A stretch of 64,000 bases of DNA, from assembly GCA_030052745.1 (NCBI GenBank), contig JANBVO010000007.1, positions 310,001-374,000 on the forward strand, given 5' to 3'. The position numbers and the translations under genes are program-made. This stretch comes from Pleurostoma richardsiae (lineage: Eukaryota > Ascomycota > Sordariomycetes > Calosphaeriales > Pleurostomataceae). Positions 31,168 through 40,366 of the stretch are shown here, in pieces. The notes below the pieces were generated by a model. It was not told the origin of the DNA, did no database searches, and saw nothing but the letters and a program-made list of their open reading frames with translations. Position 1 is the stretch's first letter. The number at the start of each line of letters is the position of its first letter.

Positions 31168-32790
31168 CTACCCCTGAGGCCACCTCTTCCAGCAGAACAG
31201 GATCACAACCGTCAACACGATCTCGATGGCGAAGAACATGCTCGCCATCTGGTACCCGATCTTGAAGTGCGGCGCCTCGCCCGTGTTGTAGATCAGCAGC
31301 GGCACCCAGGCCTGGAACGTGAAGGCCATGGTCTCGACGACGCCGATGATGATGGCGCGGTGCTCGGCGCTGTGCGAGCAGATCTCGTTGATCCACGTGA
31401 TGATGAGCGCGCCGGCGCCCGTCTCGCAAAAGGTCAGCAGCCAGCCCGCCAGCATGGCGGAGGTGTTGTGCTCCGGCCACACCGACAGGATGATGGTGCC
31501 GGCCAGCGAGACCAGCACGGCGGCGATGATGACGGGCCACCGCGTGCGCAGCGCGTCCGACACCCACGCGTAAGTGAGCGTGCAGGCGATCTGCAGGCCG
31601 TAGCCGGCCGTGGGGATCAGGTTGACCTGCTCGGTCGAGTACAGGTGCGTCGACTTGAGCCAGACGTTGAAGTAGCTGTAGATGCGGATGGCGCACACGT
31701 GGGCGATGAAGATGGCGCAGAACAGCCAGATCGGCCAGTTGAGGAAGATCTCGCGGATGGTCCGCCAGGTGAGCTTCTTCAGGGGCGCGCGGCCGACCTT
31801 CTCCATACGGGAAATAGCGATCTCGCGGTCCCGTGGCTTGAGCCACCGCGCCCGGGACGAAGTCGGCTGGTCCGGGAGAGCCCAGTAACCGTACAGGGCG
31901 ATGGGTACGCCGATTATTCCGTCAAATATGAAGAGCCATCGCCAGGCTGCCATACCGGCCCGCCCGTTCATGCCGTGGTAAAGACCTGCCTGGAGGTATC
32001 TACATGAAGTTGTTAGTCTCGCTCTCCCCGGTTTTCTTTGTTTCGGTCCAAACAAGTTGGTCGTATATAAACTCACCCCGAGAACATCTGCGCAGCACTG
32101 CTGGATGCCTGGAAGATACAGGCACGCTTGCCCAGCTCACTGGGAGTGTACCAGTTTCCTAGCAGCGTCATGATACCAGGGTAGGCGCTGGCCTCAAGCA
32201 GGCCGATGAAGAAACGTAGCGCATATAAAGTCTTGACATTCTTGGCGCCAGCCATGCCCATGACGATGAAGCCCCAGGCTAACTCAAGAGATGGCAGCCA
32301 CAGCGACGGCCGAACCTTTGTGAGCATGAACTGCGAGGGTATCTGGCCGATGATGTAGCCAATAGTCCAATACGTGGTGAGGAAGTTAAGGTCGTTGCCG
32401 GCCAGGGAAAGGTCTTCTTTCATGCCAGAGACGTATGCATTAGAGACCTGGGTGGCACATCAGCCTTGCTCTTAGTACAACGGTTCTGCTTAAACTCCCG
32501 AGCAGCGACAACACTGATCAAATAGAAATGGTGTTAAGACTTACATTCGTCTGGTCCAGATATTTGACGAAGTAGGCGATGCAGCAATAACTCAGAATCC
32601 ACCAGTCGATCTTTGCGATAAACGCCCGCTCCTCCGGCGTCTTATCCAGAGAGTCCCATATGACTCCAAGGATCCGCTTGCTTAGGGGCAGCTTTCGCTC
32701 AGTCGTAGACTCCTCTTCGGCCGAGCTCATGTTGACGGATGAGGTATCCTTCTCCGGAGAGGCATGTCTCGGGGTGTTTTCCGCGTCCAT
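31168..32790 (-). CDS. MFS transporter of the anion:cation symporter family (Dal5/TNA1-like)
   Basis: Three exons on the minus strand: 32790-32545, 32447-32077 and 31999-31168; introns 97 and 77 bp; 482 residues. The hydrophilic N-terminus leads to WWILSYCCIAYFVKYLDQTN, the family signature of the first membrane segment, followed across the intron by VSNAYVSGMKEDLSL. Further signatures are TTYWTIGYIIGQIPSQ, FFIGLLEASAYPGIM and WRWLFIFDGIIGVPIAL. About 12 membrane segments are seen. Relatives import organic anions, nicotinate, allantoate or dipeptides; substrate here is unknown. It is head-to-head with an M19 dipeptidase, so import of a dipeptide-like compound is possible. An in-frame ATG at 32826 would add 12 residues. 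Confidence 0.9.
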
Positions 32791-33512
32791 GTTGCCCAAG
32801 TCGTATCCCGACACGGCTATGCACACGCGCGTAGTTATTAATAAGTCGGTTAACTGAGATACAACACCGTATAGGTCGATGTCTGCGGTATGGTCTCGCC
32901 GAGGGAGGTCACCGCTCCGTCCACAAGAGGCCTACAATATATATCCCCAAGGCGGCAGTTTGGTGTAAGTTTTAGTGGCCTGCCTCGATTGGCGTCCTGA
33001 AGGCGTCATCACAACTTTGATCAATATATTGTGATAAGATACGCCCACCCCGACAATGGAGGCTCTTCTCCCACGGAAAATCAGAGGGATGGCGACATCG
33101 CAGGATGAGATATCGTCAGTATCTTGTGCGGAGCGTTGTGGGCCTTCCCGACGTCTAGCGGCGAGATAACTGGAGATAATGCCCATTGATAGCGGCGAGA
33201 TCGCGGGCGGGTGCCGACGAGTCAGTGTTCAGTCGGGGGCGCCCCGACTCAGGGCTGCGCCGGCTCAGTCAGGCCCACACACCGGTTGCCGGAAGTGAAG
33301 CACGTCAACTTCGCGATAAATCAAACCCGACACAGTCTATTGGGTGGGAAGAGGACTATTGAGAAGAGGCAGATCCAGACTTTAGACAGCCACTTACATC
33401 TCCTCTCACACAACGTCCGTGAGTTCTCAGGGGCTCGCTCACCCGCTCTCATCCATCCACCCCGTACCCCTGAAGAACCTGAGGGAGGTCGTCACAGCCC
33501 ACAGAGTTCGTC
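32791..33512. promoter_or_regulatory. Divergent promoter between the transporter and the M19 dipeptidase
   Basis: 722 bp separating two outward-facing genes. No coding frame stands out. Shared control is inferred from orientation only. Confidence 0.45.
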
Positions 33513-34517
33513 ATGGTGTCCGAGTCAGAAGCTCGCGCGATCTACGCGTCGGCCATCCACTTCGACGGCCTCAACATCTGCAACTTCTCACGCACCATCT
33601 TCGAGGCGTGGCACACGGGCGGCATCACCGGCGTGTCCTGCACGTGCGGGCTGTGGGAGAACTTCCGCGACAGCATCCTCAACGTGGTGCAGTGGAAGGA
33701 GTGGTTCGAGGAGCATGCCGACCTGATCGTGCAGGCGCACAGCGTCGCCGACATCCGGGCCGCCAAGGCCGCGGGGAGGACGGCGGTGCTGCTGAGCTGG
33801 CAGAACACGGCGGGCATCGAGGACCGGCTCGAGTACCTGCGCGTGTTCCGTGACCTGGGCGTGCGCAAGATGCAGCTCACCTACAACACCCAGAACTACA
33901 GCGGCGCCGGCTACACGGAGCTGCGGGACAGCGGGCTCACCGGCTTCGGACGGCAGGTGGTCGACGAGATGGCCAAGCTGGGTATCGTGTGCGACCTGTC
34001 CCACGTCGGGCCCCAGACCAGCGCCGACGTTATTGAGTATGCGCCGGCTGGGAAGCCGCCCTGCTTCTCCCACATTCTGCCTGGCGGGATGAAGGAGCAT
34101 CCGCGCAACAAGTCGGACGAGCTGATCAAGGCCATTGGCGCCAAGGGCGGCTTTGTTGGTCTGTCTCAGTTCGGCCCGCACATGGCCCGCGGCAATGACA
34201 GCACGATAGACGACTATGTGGACGCGCTGGACTATGTGATCGGCCTTATCGGCGAGGATCTGGTGGGCATCGGATCCGATGCCAGTGAGGGCCACGGCCG
34301 GCCAAGCGACTTCATGGCCTGGTGCAACAAAGATAAGGGCTATGCGCGCCAGCTGACGCCCTGGGGCAGCCAGAAGGTTGTGAAGCCCCTGGGGCCTCTG
34401 GCCGAGCGGGCAGAGCTGGCTGTGGCAATGGCGCGGAAGGGCTGGAGTGAGGAGAAGATGCGCAAAGTGCTTGGCGAGAACTGGCTGCGGTATCTGGAGA
34501 AGATATTTGGTGCTTGA
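33513..34517 (+). CDS. Membrane (renal) dipeptidase family protein, peptidase M19
   Basis: Single exon, 334 residues. The fold is an amidohydrolase-like barrel with a binuclear zinc site. Seen: the HxD metal pair as HFDGLN (His16, Asp18), the segment LSWQNTAGIEDRLEYL with a candidate bridging Glu, MQLTYNTQNYSGAGY, CDLSHVGPQT with a metal His, FSHI with the next His, and DLVGIGSDASEGHGRP near the end. No signal peptide or GPI signal, so it is probably cytosolic, unlike mammalian renal dipeptidase. M19 enzymes cleave dipeptides, including D-containing ones, and one (GliJ) acts in gliotoxin synthesis. Divergent orientation with a transporter suggests a joint role in handling a dipeptide-like compound. 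Confidence 0.9.
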   Translation: MVSESEARAIYASAIHFDGLNICNFSRTIFEAWHTGGITGVSCTCGLWENFRDSILNVVQWKEWFEEHADLIVQAHSVADIRAAKAAGRTAVLLSWQNTAGIEDRLEYLRVFRDLGVRKMQLTYNTQNYSGAGYTELRDSGLTGFGRQVVDEMAKLGIVCDLSHVGPQTSADVIEYAPAGKPPCFSHILPGGMKEHPRNKSDELIKAIGAKGGFVGLSQFGPHMARGNDSTIDDYVDALDYVIGLIGEDLVGIGSDASEGHGRPSDFMAWCNKDKGYARQLTPWGSQKVVKPLGPLAERAELAVAMARKGWSEEKMRKVLGENWLRYLEKIFGA

Positions 34518-35366
34518 ATGGTTCGCAACAAGAATAAAACTCACCATCTCTAAGTTTTGAAGTTCGTCACCTGGTGCTTGGGACTTGTATGGCCGATATC
34601 CCTGAAGTTCCTTGACTGTGCAAAACACACCCAGCTTCGGAATAAGATGTCCGTTTGATTCCCCGTTCAAGACAAGCTACGAACGACACAACGGAAAACA
34701 AACACCAGGTGAGGGAGCAGAAGGCAACAGAGAAGGTTTGGACAAGAAGAATTACTTAAGAAAAAAAAGAAGGTGAGAGAAAAAGGGTGTTACAGGAGAG
34801 ACTTGAACCGGGGACCAAAAGAAGAAACCACTTGGTCTTCGTGGCCCAGCCCTCAACGACTACTGCGCCCCCAAGCCTTTCCGCCGGGCCCTTCGTGGGG
34901 CCCGCGGGTACTTCTTTGCGACTGATCCCTCCTCCCCAGCATGCGTTATGAGGGCAAGTACGGTAGGGTAGCCGTGTCTGAGGATCATAGGATGAAAGCT
35001 GGATGCGTTTTAGAAGGTCTATGAATGACTGACGCGGTTGACCGCTGCACTACCACCTCCCCAGCTAGCTCACCTGTTCGAAATTCTCACTTCTTAATAT
35101 TAACTCTATACGGGACGGGCCTCACAAGATGGCCTCAGGAAGAGGTTCCGGCGTCACCTTCACACTACCCGCGTAAATAGTCACTCATGTCCCACTGAGA
35201 TGCTCTCCTCGATGGCCTCCTTCAGTGTGTCTTAGATGCAGCCTCAGTTATATGCAAGGTATCGAATCAACCTCCTCCTACCAAGGCAGTCTAGCTTTCT
35301 TTGATGCCCTATGTACAACAGTCCACTGGTCTGCGAGCCTCTGGGTCTATGACAGTTACCTGCGCC
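34518..35366. other. Intergenic region with a tRNA-like relic
   Basis: 849 bp between the dipeptidase (+) and the monooxygenase (-) 3' ends. On the minus strand around 34800-34880 a sequence resembling a tRNA B-box (GGTTCAAGTCT) occurs, but no cloverleaf closes. Nothing else is recognised. Confidence 0.4.
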
Positions 35367-36961
35367 TCACAGCAGCTTCTCTTCCACCGCCTGAGCGGCC
35401 TTCCATGCCTTGTAGTCAAACCCCAGGTCCTCCAGCCTCTTGACCTCATGCTTCCGCTCCCCGAGCTTCCTCGACGCGATCTTGATCAGCGGGAACCTCT
35501 CCCGCACCCACGCCGTCTCCGCGTTCCAGTACGGCGGCATCTTGCCCACGCCGTCGTTGTCGAGCCCCGCGCTCTTCCTCGCGCCCATGCTCCAGTCGTG
35601 CAGCCTGTTGATGTACTCGACGTCCTTGGGGAACGCCAGGTTGTGCAGCGTCTTGCCCCGACCCTTCTCCTCGACCATCCAGCTCTCCCACTCGCGCATC
35701 TCCGCGGTCGGTGGGAGGTGCAGCCGGTCGGACCACAGGCGCGCCACCCAGGCGGTCTGGGCCTCGGCGATGGGGAAGGGCACCACGCGCTGGGGCACGC
35801 CGACGAAGGCCAGGGTCGGATCGTCGATGTAGAGGATGTGCTCGTACAGGTTGTGGGCGTACGAGCCGTCGGTGGTGACTGGCGGCGAAAGCCCCTTCAG
35901 GAAGGGGTAGCTGTAGAAGTAGCCGGTGCAGAAGACGACAGCGTTGATACCGGTCTCTATACCGCCATTGGCGAAGCGCACGGTGCGGTCCTCCGTCTTG
36001 AACTCGACGATCTCCGGGACATTCTTAGCCCAGGAGCGGTCCTCGACTGGCGTGTTCGGCGCGGACTTCTCTGAGACGATGATGGGCCGCTGGCAGACAG
36101 TCGATATCTGTGAGCTCAGGTCGATGCCCGAGGCGGAGTTGCCCACTATTATGACTTTCTGCGCAGGTGTCAGCAACGTGACTGACATGTCTTCACTCAA
36201 TGTCCTTGATATACTCACCTTGTCTTTGTACTGCGCAGGTCTCCTGTAGAACTTGGAGTGTGAAATGGCCCCGGGATACGCCTTGTTGAATTCGGCAAGG
36301 CCGGGGATGTCCGGAATGAAAGGATCGTTGTAGTGACCGCTTGCGACCATGACGGCGTCAAACAACGACTTTCGTGTCGCGTTGGTCTTCAAGTCTAGCA
36401 CCTCAACCTCCCATTGCCTCTTCTCTCCATTCTCGACTTTCCTGATTCCAAGGACTTGCGTCGATAGTGACAGAATAGGCTCTAGTTCGCCAGCATATGC
36501 CTCAAGATATTTCTTAACCGCAGGATGCGGCGGGAATAACGACGTGTCCTCCGGAAACCTCTGGTCTGAATAGTTCATGAGGGTGTTGGGGATGTTCGTC
36601 TCCAGGAAGTCATAGACCGGGGAGACAAATTGTGCAGCTTCATGGCCATCAACACGGATAGCCGTATCTGGCCTTGTGGTGGGGTTTGTACGGGGGACAG
36701 TGAAGTTGTCGTCGACAACGTTCAGCGAGCTGTAAGTCCAGATACCGCCGACGGTATCCCTCTGCTCGAAGACCTCGATCTTTGAGAACTTCTTCTCGGC
36801 TGTGAGGTACCTGCGGGTATGTTAGCACAAAGCACGTAATTATGGCTGAATATGGCTCGGGTGCAAGTTGCTGACTTGGCCGCAGCGAGCCCGCAGGGGC
36901 CGGCCCCGATGACCGCCACGGAGTCGACATTCAACGTCTCTTCAAGATACATTGGCGACAT
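35367..36961 (-). CDS. FAD-dependent monooxygenase, FMO-like
   Basis: Three exons on the minus strand: 36961-36876, 36810-36219 and 36158-35367; introns 65 and 60 bp (the second is in frame and was recognised by its splice signals and by family wording); 489 residues. The FAD-binding motif VAVIGAGPCGLAAAK opens the protein. GGIWTY follows the usual FMO pattern, HSKFYRRP resembles the FMO fingerprint, and IIVGNSASGIDLS is the NADPH-binding motif. FCTGYFYSYPFL is also conserved. The family oxygenates N or S atoms or performs Baeyer-Villiger oxidation. It is divergent from a large Zn2Cys6 regulator, which may control it. Substrate unknown. Confidence 0.9.
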
Positions 36962-37605
36962 TGTGAGAGAAATACGAAGTTCGACGGGTTGTATATCTTC
37001 CAGAGCAGTGAGCAATGCACTGACTATGCCAACTTGTTCTCGTGAATTGTGAAGTTGACCCGTCAAGTCTTATCATGTTTTAACCACCCAGAGAGACCGC
37101 GATTCCCTACAGCAGTCGTACTTTGTTCAACGGAGCTGGTGGACTCCATCATGCGATGTCAGAGTTCGGTACCGGCGACCGATAAAGCAGTGCGGATCAG
37201 CCCCGACACCCACGCGTTCGCCAGCAAGCGTGCCATGCTGCCGGGATCAGGCGATGATATCGGGTCGCACTGCGCCCGACGCGATTTTAGCCCGTCGTCG
37301 GCCATGCCCCGACAGCCGGGTGGGGAAAAGGGCGTCTTTGCCACGAACTGTCGACTGGCGGACCCGCCCGCGAGTCAGGGGTCCAGCTCGCCTCGATATC
37401 GCTTATCCGGACTCCCATCGGCAAGGACGGGCGACAGGGAATGAGGTGATTGCGCTCGGTGAGCAAGGCGATGAGCAGCGGAGAGGAGAGAGACTGGCGG
37501 AAACGGAAGCGCTGATAACCAAACCCCCCCTTGATGGTGTAATCGGGAGAGCAAGTCACGACAGGCCGCATTGAGGTGACGAACGCTTCCACTCGACGTC
37601 CAGAG
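36962..37605. promoter_or_regulatory. Divergent promoter between the FMO-like gene and the large Zn2Cys6 regulator
   Basis: 644 bp. Short frames on both strands show no motifs. The GTG-initiated upstream extension of the regulator to 37576 was not used. Confidence 0.45.
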
Positions 37606-40023
37606 ATGTCGTCGCCTCCTCAACCGATACGCCCAAACATGAACCGCCGGATCCGCCGTGAATCCCCTCCATGCAGGTCCGGCTCCAGCCCCATGTCGTC
37701 CACACTAGCCCGCGGCCGCTCCGCCTCGCCAAGGGACGGAGACCCGACTCGCGCAGTCGGGACCCCGGCGACGGTCTCCGGGGGCAGCACCGGCAGCAGG
37801 AGGGCGGCCCACACCCGAGACATCCCCGCCTGCGACAGGTGCCGGAGCTTCAAGAAGAAGTGCAGCCGGACGTTCCCTGTCTGCACGCTGTGCGCCAACG
37901 CCGGGCAGAAGTGCTCATTCTCGACTCCAGTAACCTCCAGCGCAGCCGAGGCCCACCATCTCCGCGCGAGGGTCGAATGGCTCACGCGATACATTAACGA
38001 GAACCTCCCAGCTGGTACGGGGGGCATCGAGCGTATCGAGACGGGCACTGACCTCAGCACCGTCCTGTCCGTTCGAAATGCCTCTTCTACTGCCGGCTCG
38101 CACCTCGAGCTCGGCCTGTCGCCCGCTGGGCCCGGAAGCACGCCAGGGTCTGCCAGCGTCGGAAGTCACAGCGCATTTCATACCAGGGACGCGACGTCTG
38201 CGGCTATCTTGTACGACCAGCGCAGCGTCGAGGTGAACCTGGGCGGCGAAGCCATCCCGGCTAGGGGCCACCTCGCTGCCTTGCTCCATCCTGACGAGCA
38301 GCTCACCCTGGCCATGTCCAGCGCCGCCGGACGTTTCCCTGCTCCAGTTCTCCCGAGAGATGCGGCGGCCCGGAGGTTTATTGATGCTTACTTTCGGAAC
38401 GTCAACAAGGCGTACCCTTTTGTCGACCGGGCGAAGGTGCTGCGGAACCTGGAGTCGATCAAGGGGGTCCCGGGCAGCCGGGGCAACACGGAGTCGACTC
38501 TCCTGTACCTCATCATGGCCATCGGCTGCACGACCCTGCAGCGGGCGGGACAGATACCCAGCGACACCGCCTCCAAGTTCGACATTGCCTACGCGGACAT
38601 CATACAGGAGTGCCTCGCGCGGGAGGACGTCGAGTCGGTGCAGATCCTCGTGGCCCTGGGGCTGTACTCGCTCTTCGACCCCAAGGGCGCGTCGGTGTGG
38701 TCCATCGTCGGCATCGCCTGCCGCAAGGCTATGCTGCTGGGCCTGAGCCGCAAGGCGTCGTCCGAGGACAAGGCGCTGTCGCCGACGGACGTCGAGCTGC
38801 GGCGGCGGCTCTTCTGGAGCCTGTACGTCCTGGACCGCATGACGGCCATCTCGATGGGCCACTCGGTGGCGCTCATCGACGACAACATGGACGTGCCGCT
38901 GCCCGGGCTGACGGTCGAGGAGTTCGCGTCGCCGGAGAAGCCGCACGTCATCTCCATCCTGCAGACGAACCGGCACGTCATCCAGCTGCGGCAGATCGAG
39001 GACCGCATCCTGCGGGAGATCCACCTGAAGCGGCGCGCCGACGTGGCGGCGCTCTCGCGGGCGGACCGCCGCGCCGTGCTGCAGGACGTGCGCGCCAGCA
39101 TCGAGGACTGGTACAGCCACGGCTGCCTGGTGTCGCCGCTCGAGCCGGACAACGTGCCCATCCACAGCTCCGTCGCCTGGCAGAGCGCGCGCTACTACCA
39201 CCTGCTCGTGCTGCTCTACTACCCCTGCCACTTCAACTCCTTCGGGCCCGTGCCCGCCGCCGAGCTGCTGCGCTTCGCCCAGAAGCACCTGCAGTCCACG
39301 TCGGTCCTGCTGGAGCAGCAGCTCCTGCCCCTCAACAAGATCACGCTCTGCCGCCTGTTCCCCGTCGGGCTGGTGTTGCTGCAGAGCTTCATGTCCTCCG
39401 CCGGCAGCGGCGGCGGCCAGCCCGGTCACCACCAACACCAGGCACAGCATCACGGGCACGGCCATGACTCGGGCCAGCCACCTCAGCAGCCTCCCTTCCC
39501 GGCGCGCGACGAGGTGGCCGTCATCATCGGCATCCTGCAGGCCTTCCCGGACGGCTGGACGCAGGCGCACCAGGTGGCGCACATCTTCCGGCAGTTCATG
39601 GCCGTCGCGTCGGGGGTATCCGGCGACGGCCCGCCCCTGCACGTCTCGGCGCCGCTGTACGGCGGCGGCAGCTTCGAGCTGGGCGTCACGCGCGAGCTGT
39701 ACCAGGCGCTGCTGCGGCCCGTCGTGGCGGGCCTGCTGTCCGTCATGCAGGAGGTGCTGGGCAGGGCGACGTGCTACGCCTTCTGTGAGCCACTGCTCGA
39801 CTACGACCGGGAAGGGGGCGGCGGTGCCGGCGTCCAGCAGCAGCAGCAGCAGCAGCCGCTGTCAGGGGCGGGAGGTGGCGGGGAGAGGTACCACACCGCA
39901 GCGGCGCTGTCGCCTCTGGGCACTGCTGCTGCGCGGACGCCGGTGCCCTTCGCGGGAGTTCCGGGTAATGATGTGTCTTCCATGAGCTATGACTGGGGAT
40001 CAGTGGAGCTGGGCTTCATATAA
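37606..40023 (+). CDS. Zn2Cys6 transcription factor with fungal-specific regulatory domain
   Basis: Single exon, 805 residues from ATG 37606. After a Ser/Pro-rich N-terminus the zinc cluster reads ACDRCRSFKKKCSRTFPVC then TLCANAGQKC (C-X2-C-X6-C-X6-C-X2-C-X6-C, about residues 76-103). A coiled-coil-like segment follows (HHLRARVEWLTRYI). The fungal_trans domain starts near residue 250 with FIDAYFRNVNKAYPFVDRA, and has AIGCTTLQRAGQ, SVWSIVGIACRKAMLLGLSR, RRRLFWSLYVLDRM and ARYYHLLVLLYYP. A His-rich loop (HHQHQAQHHGHGHDS) and a seven-Gln run near the end are low-complexity. Head-to-head position suggests it controls the FMO-like gene, and perhaps the dipeptidase and transporter. Confidence 0.92.
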   Translation: MSSPPQPIRPNMNRRIRRESPPCRSGSSPMSSTLARGRSASPRDGDPTRAVGTPATVSGGSTGSRRAAHTRDIPACDRCRSFKKKCSRTFPVCTLCANAGQKCSFSTPVTSSAAEAHHLRARVEWLTRYINENLPAGTGGIERIETGTDLSTVLSVRNASSTAGSHLELGLSPAGPGSTPGSASVGSHSAFHTRDATSAAILYDQRSVEVNLGGEAIPARGHLAALLHPDEQLTLAMSSAAGRFPAPVLPRDAAARRFIDAYFRNVNKAYPFVDRAKVLRNLESIKGVPGSRGNTESTLLYLIMAIGCTTLQRAGQIPSDTASKFDIAYADIIQECLAREDVESVQILVALGLYSLFDPKGASVWSIVGIACRKAMLLGLSRKASSEDKALSPTDVELRRRLFWSLYVLDRMTAISMGHSVALIDDNMDVPLPGLTVEEFASPEKPHVISILQTNRHVIQLRQIEDRILREIHLKRRADVAALSRADRRAVLQDVRASIEDWYSHGCLVSPLEPDNVPIHSSVAWQSARYYHLLVLLYYPCHFNSFGPVPAAELLRFAQKHLQSTSVLLEQQLLPLNKITLCRLFPVGLVLLQSFMSSAGSGGGQPGHHQHQAQHHGHGHDSGQPPQQPPFPARDEVAVIIGILQAFPDGWTQAHQVAHIFRQFMAVASGVSGDGPPLHVSAPLYGGGSFELGVTRELYQALLRPVVAGLLSVMQEVLGRATCYAFCEPLLDYDREGGGGAGVQQQQQQQPLSGAGGGGERYHTAAALSPLGTAAARTPVPFAGVPGNDVSSMSYDWGSVELGFI
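39835..39855 (+). repeat. CAG repeat encoding seven Gln in the regulator
   Basis: Seven CAG units in the last part of the Zn2Cys6 gene. Confidence 0.9.
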
Positions 40024-40366
40024 CTGGAAATGACTCGTGATTTGCTGCTTTTGGAGGGGAGTGAGGAGGATATTATAGATGCAGTTGACTGCAAGGCTGC
40101 AAGGTAGGTATATAGGACTCGTATTGGGAGTCTGGTGGGAATAGGGGCGTTGATACAGCGTTTGCCGTATATCTCGAAACTTACAGATACTAACTTCTTC
40201 TCACGGAACCAGGGCAAGGGATCGGTGCAATAGTGCTTGTTAATCGATTATTGTATTAGCCATACCCGCTCAACTATCCCGAGTCGAGAGCTATAGAGCC
40301 GCGAGTTTCTCTTTGCTTTTGTCCTATCCTTATTCGTCTTCTTCCACTCTCCCGGCCCAAACACCC
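40024..40366. other. Convergent 3' flanks, no gene seen
   Basis: 343 bp between the regulator (+) and the histidine-phosphatase gene (-). It likely holds both polyadenylation regions. Confidence 0.5.

Noticed and set aside
34800-34885. tRNA-like sequence on the minus strand with a B-box match (GGTTCAAGTCT)
   Set aside because: The T-stem does not pair, the anticodon loop lacks U33 and the A-box is poor; at most a relic or chance match.
37915-39642. 575-codon minus-strand frame opposite the large Zn2Cys6 regulator
   Set aside because: Antisense shadow of a GC-rich gene; Arg/Asp/Val-rich translation without domains.
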